From the NCBI RefSeq assembly GCF_009742825.1, contig NZ_WPCE01000006.1, positions 1-42,958 on the forward strand: a stretch of 42,958 nt of DNA. Direction: 5' to 3'. Shown in pieces: positions 41,540-42,958 of the stretch. The notes under the pieces were generated by a model. It was not told the DNA's origin. It searched no databases and saw nothing but the letters and a program-made list of their open reading frames with translations. Every line of letters begins with the position of its first letter. Within the stretch, counting starts at the first letter, position 1. Source of the stretch: Halorubrum sp. CBA1125. GTDB lineage: Archaea > Halobacteriota > Halobacteria > Halobacteriales > Haloferacaceae. Position numbers and translations under genes: made by a program.

Positions 41540-41653
41540 ATGAGTTTAGGCCTACCTAAAGTAATTCAAACAGTCGAATCATGGGCCGTCACCGAGCTAC
41601 TCGCTGTCCGAACGAACGACTGCGGAACCTGTCGACTGGGTGACTCAATATGA
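41540..41653 (+). CDS. 37-residue Cys-motif protein leading the cupin operon
   Basis: ATG 41540 opens a 37-residue frame beginning MSLGLPKVIQTVESWAV, with a CGTC pair near the end (TNDCGTCRLG). Its TGA (41651-41653) overlaps the ATG of the first cupin (ATATGA), implying translational coupling. Support for it being real: the NarO-like site at the standard 46.5-base distance and the overlapping stop/start. No similarity is recognised. The CxxC motif suggests redox or metal binding. It is too short for routine gene finders. Confidence 0.6.
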   Translation: MSLGLPKVIQTVESWAVTELLAVRTNDCGTCRLGDSI

Positions 41654-42030
41654 CTGCCATCGATTTCGATGCGGAACGGACGTACGACGACGAGAAGTTC
41701 GCAACAGTTGAAGTGTTCCGAAGCGAACGGATGAAAGTCGTCTGCGGCTACTTCGAACCGGGTCAGTTCATCCCGGTTCACGCGCCGTCCAGTGACGTGC
41801 TGATCGACGTCCGTTCCGGCACCGGCCTCGTCCGCGACGGTGACGAGGAACACCGTGTCGCACCGGGAGATGTCGTGACCGTCGAGGCGGACACCGATCG
41901 CGGTATCAAGGCCGACGACGATGTGCGGCTCGAAGCGCTGCTCGTCACCGCTCCACCGCCGACCGATGCCGAACACGAACCGGTCCGTCGGGGACTCCGA
42001 ACTGGCGAGTTCGCTCCGACCAACACATGA
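41650..42030 (+). CDS. Cupin-domain protein 1
   Basis: A 126-residue single cupin: VVCGYFEPGQFIPVHAPSSDVLIDVRSGTGLVRDGDEEHRVAPGDVVTVEADTDR, with the beta-barrel G(X)5HxH...E and G(X)5PxG...N positions recognisable but with only one His of the usual motif 1 (VHAP) clearly placed. Metal binding may be incomplete. The start overlaps the previous stop and its own stop overlaps the next start by four bases (ATGA), so three genes are coupled. Confidence 0.85.
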   Translation: MTAIDFDAERTYDDEKFATVEVFRSERMKVVCGYFEPGQFIPVHAPSSDVLIDVRSGTGLVRDGDEEHRVAPGDVVTVEADTDRGIKADDDVRLEALLVTAPPPTDAEHEPVRRGLRTGEFAPTNT

Positions 42031-42332
42031 CGACGATACACACCCTCAACGAACTGGACGGACAACCCCACGCCAACGTCTTCCCCGACAAGGAACCGAA
42101 GACGATCAGACTCACCCTTGATGCGGGTGGCGAAGTAGCACCTCACTCGCATCCCGACCGCGAGATCGTATTTTATCTCATCAAGGGAACGATCGAGTTG
42201 GACCTTGGTGACGAGACACACGAGCTGTCAGTAGGCGACATTGCCCGCTTCGACGGCGACCAAGAGATTGCTCCGCGTGCCGTTGAGGAAAGCACCGCAT
42301 TGATCGTCTTGGCGTCCCGGTCCGACGAGTAG
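42027..42332 (+). CDS. Cupin-domain protein 2
   Basis: A 101-residue single cupin with a complete metal motif: VAPHSHPDREIVFYLIKGTIELDLGDETHELSVGDIARF. This has H-x-H and the Glu (E) of motif 1, and 'GD' plus a downstream region of motif 2. Small cupins of this type are common with denitrification and sulfur metabolism genes. The substrate is unknown. It is the last gene of the coupled trio. Confidence 0.88.
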   Translation: MTTIHTLNELDGQPHANVFPDKEPKTIRLTLDAGGEVAPHSHPDREIVFYLIKGTIELDLGDETHELSVGDIARFDGDQEIAPRAVEESTALIVLASRSDE

Positions 42333-42405
42333 TCCGAGTCCCGGCGACAGTACGTCACGGAACGTGAGACGTTTGGACGGCCCGGTTCGATGCGATACGA
42401 TCCGA

Positions 42406-42622
42406 TTAGGTCGGGGGGATCTCCTCGATCGTGCCGTGAACGTACTCACGATAAGGTATCCTCGAGCTCAGACGCTGTCGAATCCTCGACCAACGTTTCG
42501 AGCGCGTCTGGATCGATGACCTCTGCTAATGGCGGCTCGCGTTCGACCGCCTCGGCGTTTTCTGCTTCGGCGACGGCATCGATGGTGTGGGTAATTGGGT
42601 CTTTGAGTTCGATTATCGGTGG
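42406..42622 (-). pseudogene. HalOD1 output-domain remnant
   Basis: Directly after the stop of the DsrE-like gene the minus strand reads DPITHTIDAVAEAENAEAVE, then EPPLAEVIDPDALETLVEDS, the hallmark of HalOD1 (haloarchaeal output domain 1: '..ia...g......LpPLy.viDpdALd.L'). There is no start codon: the frame begins at the preceding TAA. It is stopped by TGA at 42446-42448; the lost C-terminal part continues one frame off as YREYVHGTIEEIPPT to 42406. So the gene has lost its start and is frameshifted. Confidence 0.65.
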
Positions 42623-42958
42623 TTAGACGAGCAGCTGGATGTCGGCGTCGGCCATATCCTGGAGGGCGGTGGCTGCGCCGACGCCGGTGGTGATGCCGTC
42701 GTAGAAGTCGTCCTCGTCGTAGTCCATCAGGTCGATCGTCATCTGGCAGGCCTGGAACTCCACGCCCATGTCGAGGCTCGTCTCGAGTAGCTCCTCGATG
42801 GAAGCCGTATCGTTGTCCTCGATTTTTTTCTCCATCATCTTCGTCGTGACGCGGTCCATCCCGGGGAGCGCGGCGACCGCGTTCGGGACGGGCATGTTGG
42901 GGTTGCCGACGGAGCTGAGCTTGAGGTTCTTCGAGCGCTCCTCGTGGAGGATGTCCAG
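42623..42958 (-). CDS. DsrE/DsrF/DrsH-like family protein, 5' partial
   Basis: The frame is open to the right edge of the window, so the N-terminus lies beyond it. The visible ~111 residues read LDILHEERSKNLKLSSVG, PNAVAALPGMDRVTTKMMEKK, SIEELLETSLDMGVEFQACQMTIDLMDYDEDDFYDG and TALQDMADADIQLLV. The conserved Cys in EFQACQMTIDLM and the closing A..D..l.v are those of DsrE/DrsH-like 'peroxiredoxin family' sulfur-handling proteins. It probably acts in cytosolic persulfide transfer. A second DsrE-family gene is at 1127-1510. Confidence 0.9.
   Translation of the reverse strand: MDILHEERSKNLKLSSVGNPNMPVPNAVAALPGMDRVTTKMMEKKIEDNDTASIEELLETSLDMGVEFQACQMTIDLMDYDEDDFYDGITTGVGAATALQDMADADIQLLV

Noticed and set aside
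1-42958. CRISPR arrays, tRNA or rRNA genes
   Set aside because: No regularly spaced direct repeats, cloverleaf-type sequences or rRNA-like conserved stretches were noticed on reading; a covariance-model scan would be needed to exclude small RNAs.

Overview
The window is chromosomal DNA of a halophilic archaeon (class Halobacteria). The evidence is high-GC coding sequence, strongly acidic proteins, many Tat (twin-arginine) signal peptides followed by a lipobox cysteine, haloarchaea-typical families (DUF7847-like, DUF6159-like, DUF5518-like, HalOD1) and start codons placed as in leaderless archaeal transcripts. No rRNA, tRNA or CRISPR array was seen. Both edges cut genes: a beta-propeller protein on the left and a DsrE-family protein on the right.

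Bases 1-4.1 kb are ordinary haloarchaeal genes (beta-propeller, DsrE-like, DUF7847-like membrane protein, DUF2071 plus DCC thiol oxidoreductase). Bases 4.2-25.3 kb form an accessory region with lower GC in places. It holds a DUF2178/HTH/small membrane protein cassette with a palindromic operator, an IS6-family insertion sequence beside an orphan ABC-2 permease, a queC remnant, a large UvrD/helicase IV-like gene broken by a frameshift and followed by an IS200/IS605-like end, two DUF7847-like proteins flanking an ArsR-type regulator, several Tat lipoproteins and small membrane proteins, an M48-like protein without its zinc motif, a serine beta-lactamase-fold protein, and a possible TIR/deoxyribosyltransferase-like protein next to a winged-helix regulator. 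A second, truncated copy of the DUF2178 promoter and gene start lies at 21.3 kb.

Bases 25.3-42.3 kb are a coherent denitrification and nitric-oxide-handling island. Genes: a four-domain DUF2249 protein, a MIP18-like protein, a heme-copper-oxidase/NnrS-like membrane protein, a copper P-type ATPase, a CuA-containing heme-copper terminal reductase (three structural subunits plus an unknown membrane protein), heme O synthase with an N-terminal membrane domain, a DtxR-family regulator, a single-domain DUF2249 protein, a peroxiredoxin, a HemA-C-terminus-like protein, the copper nitrite reductase NirK, a multicopper oxidase, and a 37-residue Cys-rich ORF coupled to two cupins. The catalytic subunit has all six metal-ligand histidines, but the helix VI motif GHPxVY of oxygen reductases reads GHGTQQ. 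Gln-246 therefore replaces the cross-linked Tyr, which suggests a nitric oxide reductase rather than an oxidase.

Reading upstream of these genes shows one recurrent 12-bp palindrome, consensus CGAACATGTTCG, before at least nine transcription units on both strands. In most cases its centre lies 43-47 bases from the start codon. This defines one local regulon, probably that of the haloarchaeal denitrification activator NarO or a relative, which is not encoded here. The fixed spacing also supports otherwise doubtful genes and starts: the 37-residue ORF, a CTG-initiated DUF2249 protein and the start of the NnrS-like gene. Proposed flow (inference): NirK reduces nitrite to NO on the outer face, the Tyr-less CuA reductase reduces NO to N2O, the copper ATPase and CtaB supply cofactors, and the DUF2249, MIP18-like, peroxiredoxin and cupin proteins deal with NO or iron-sulfur damage.
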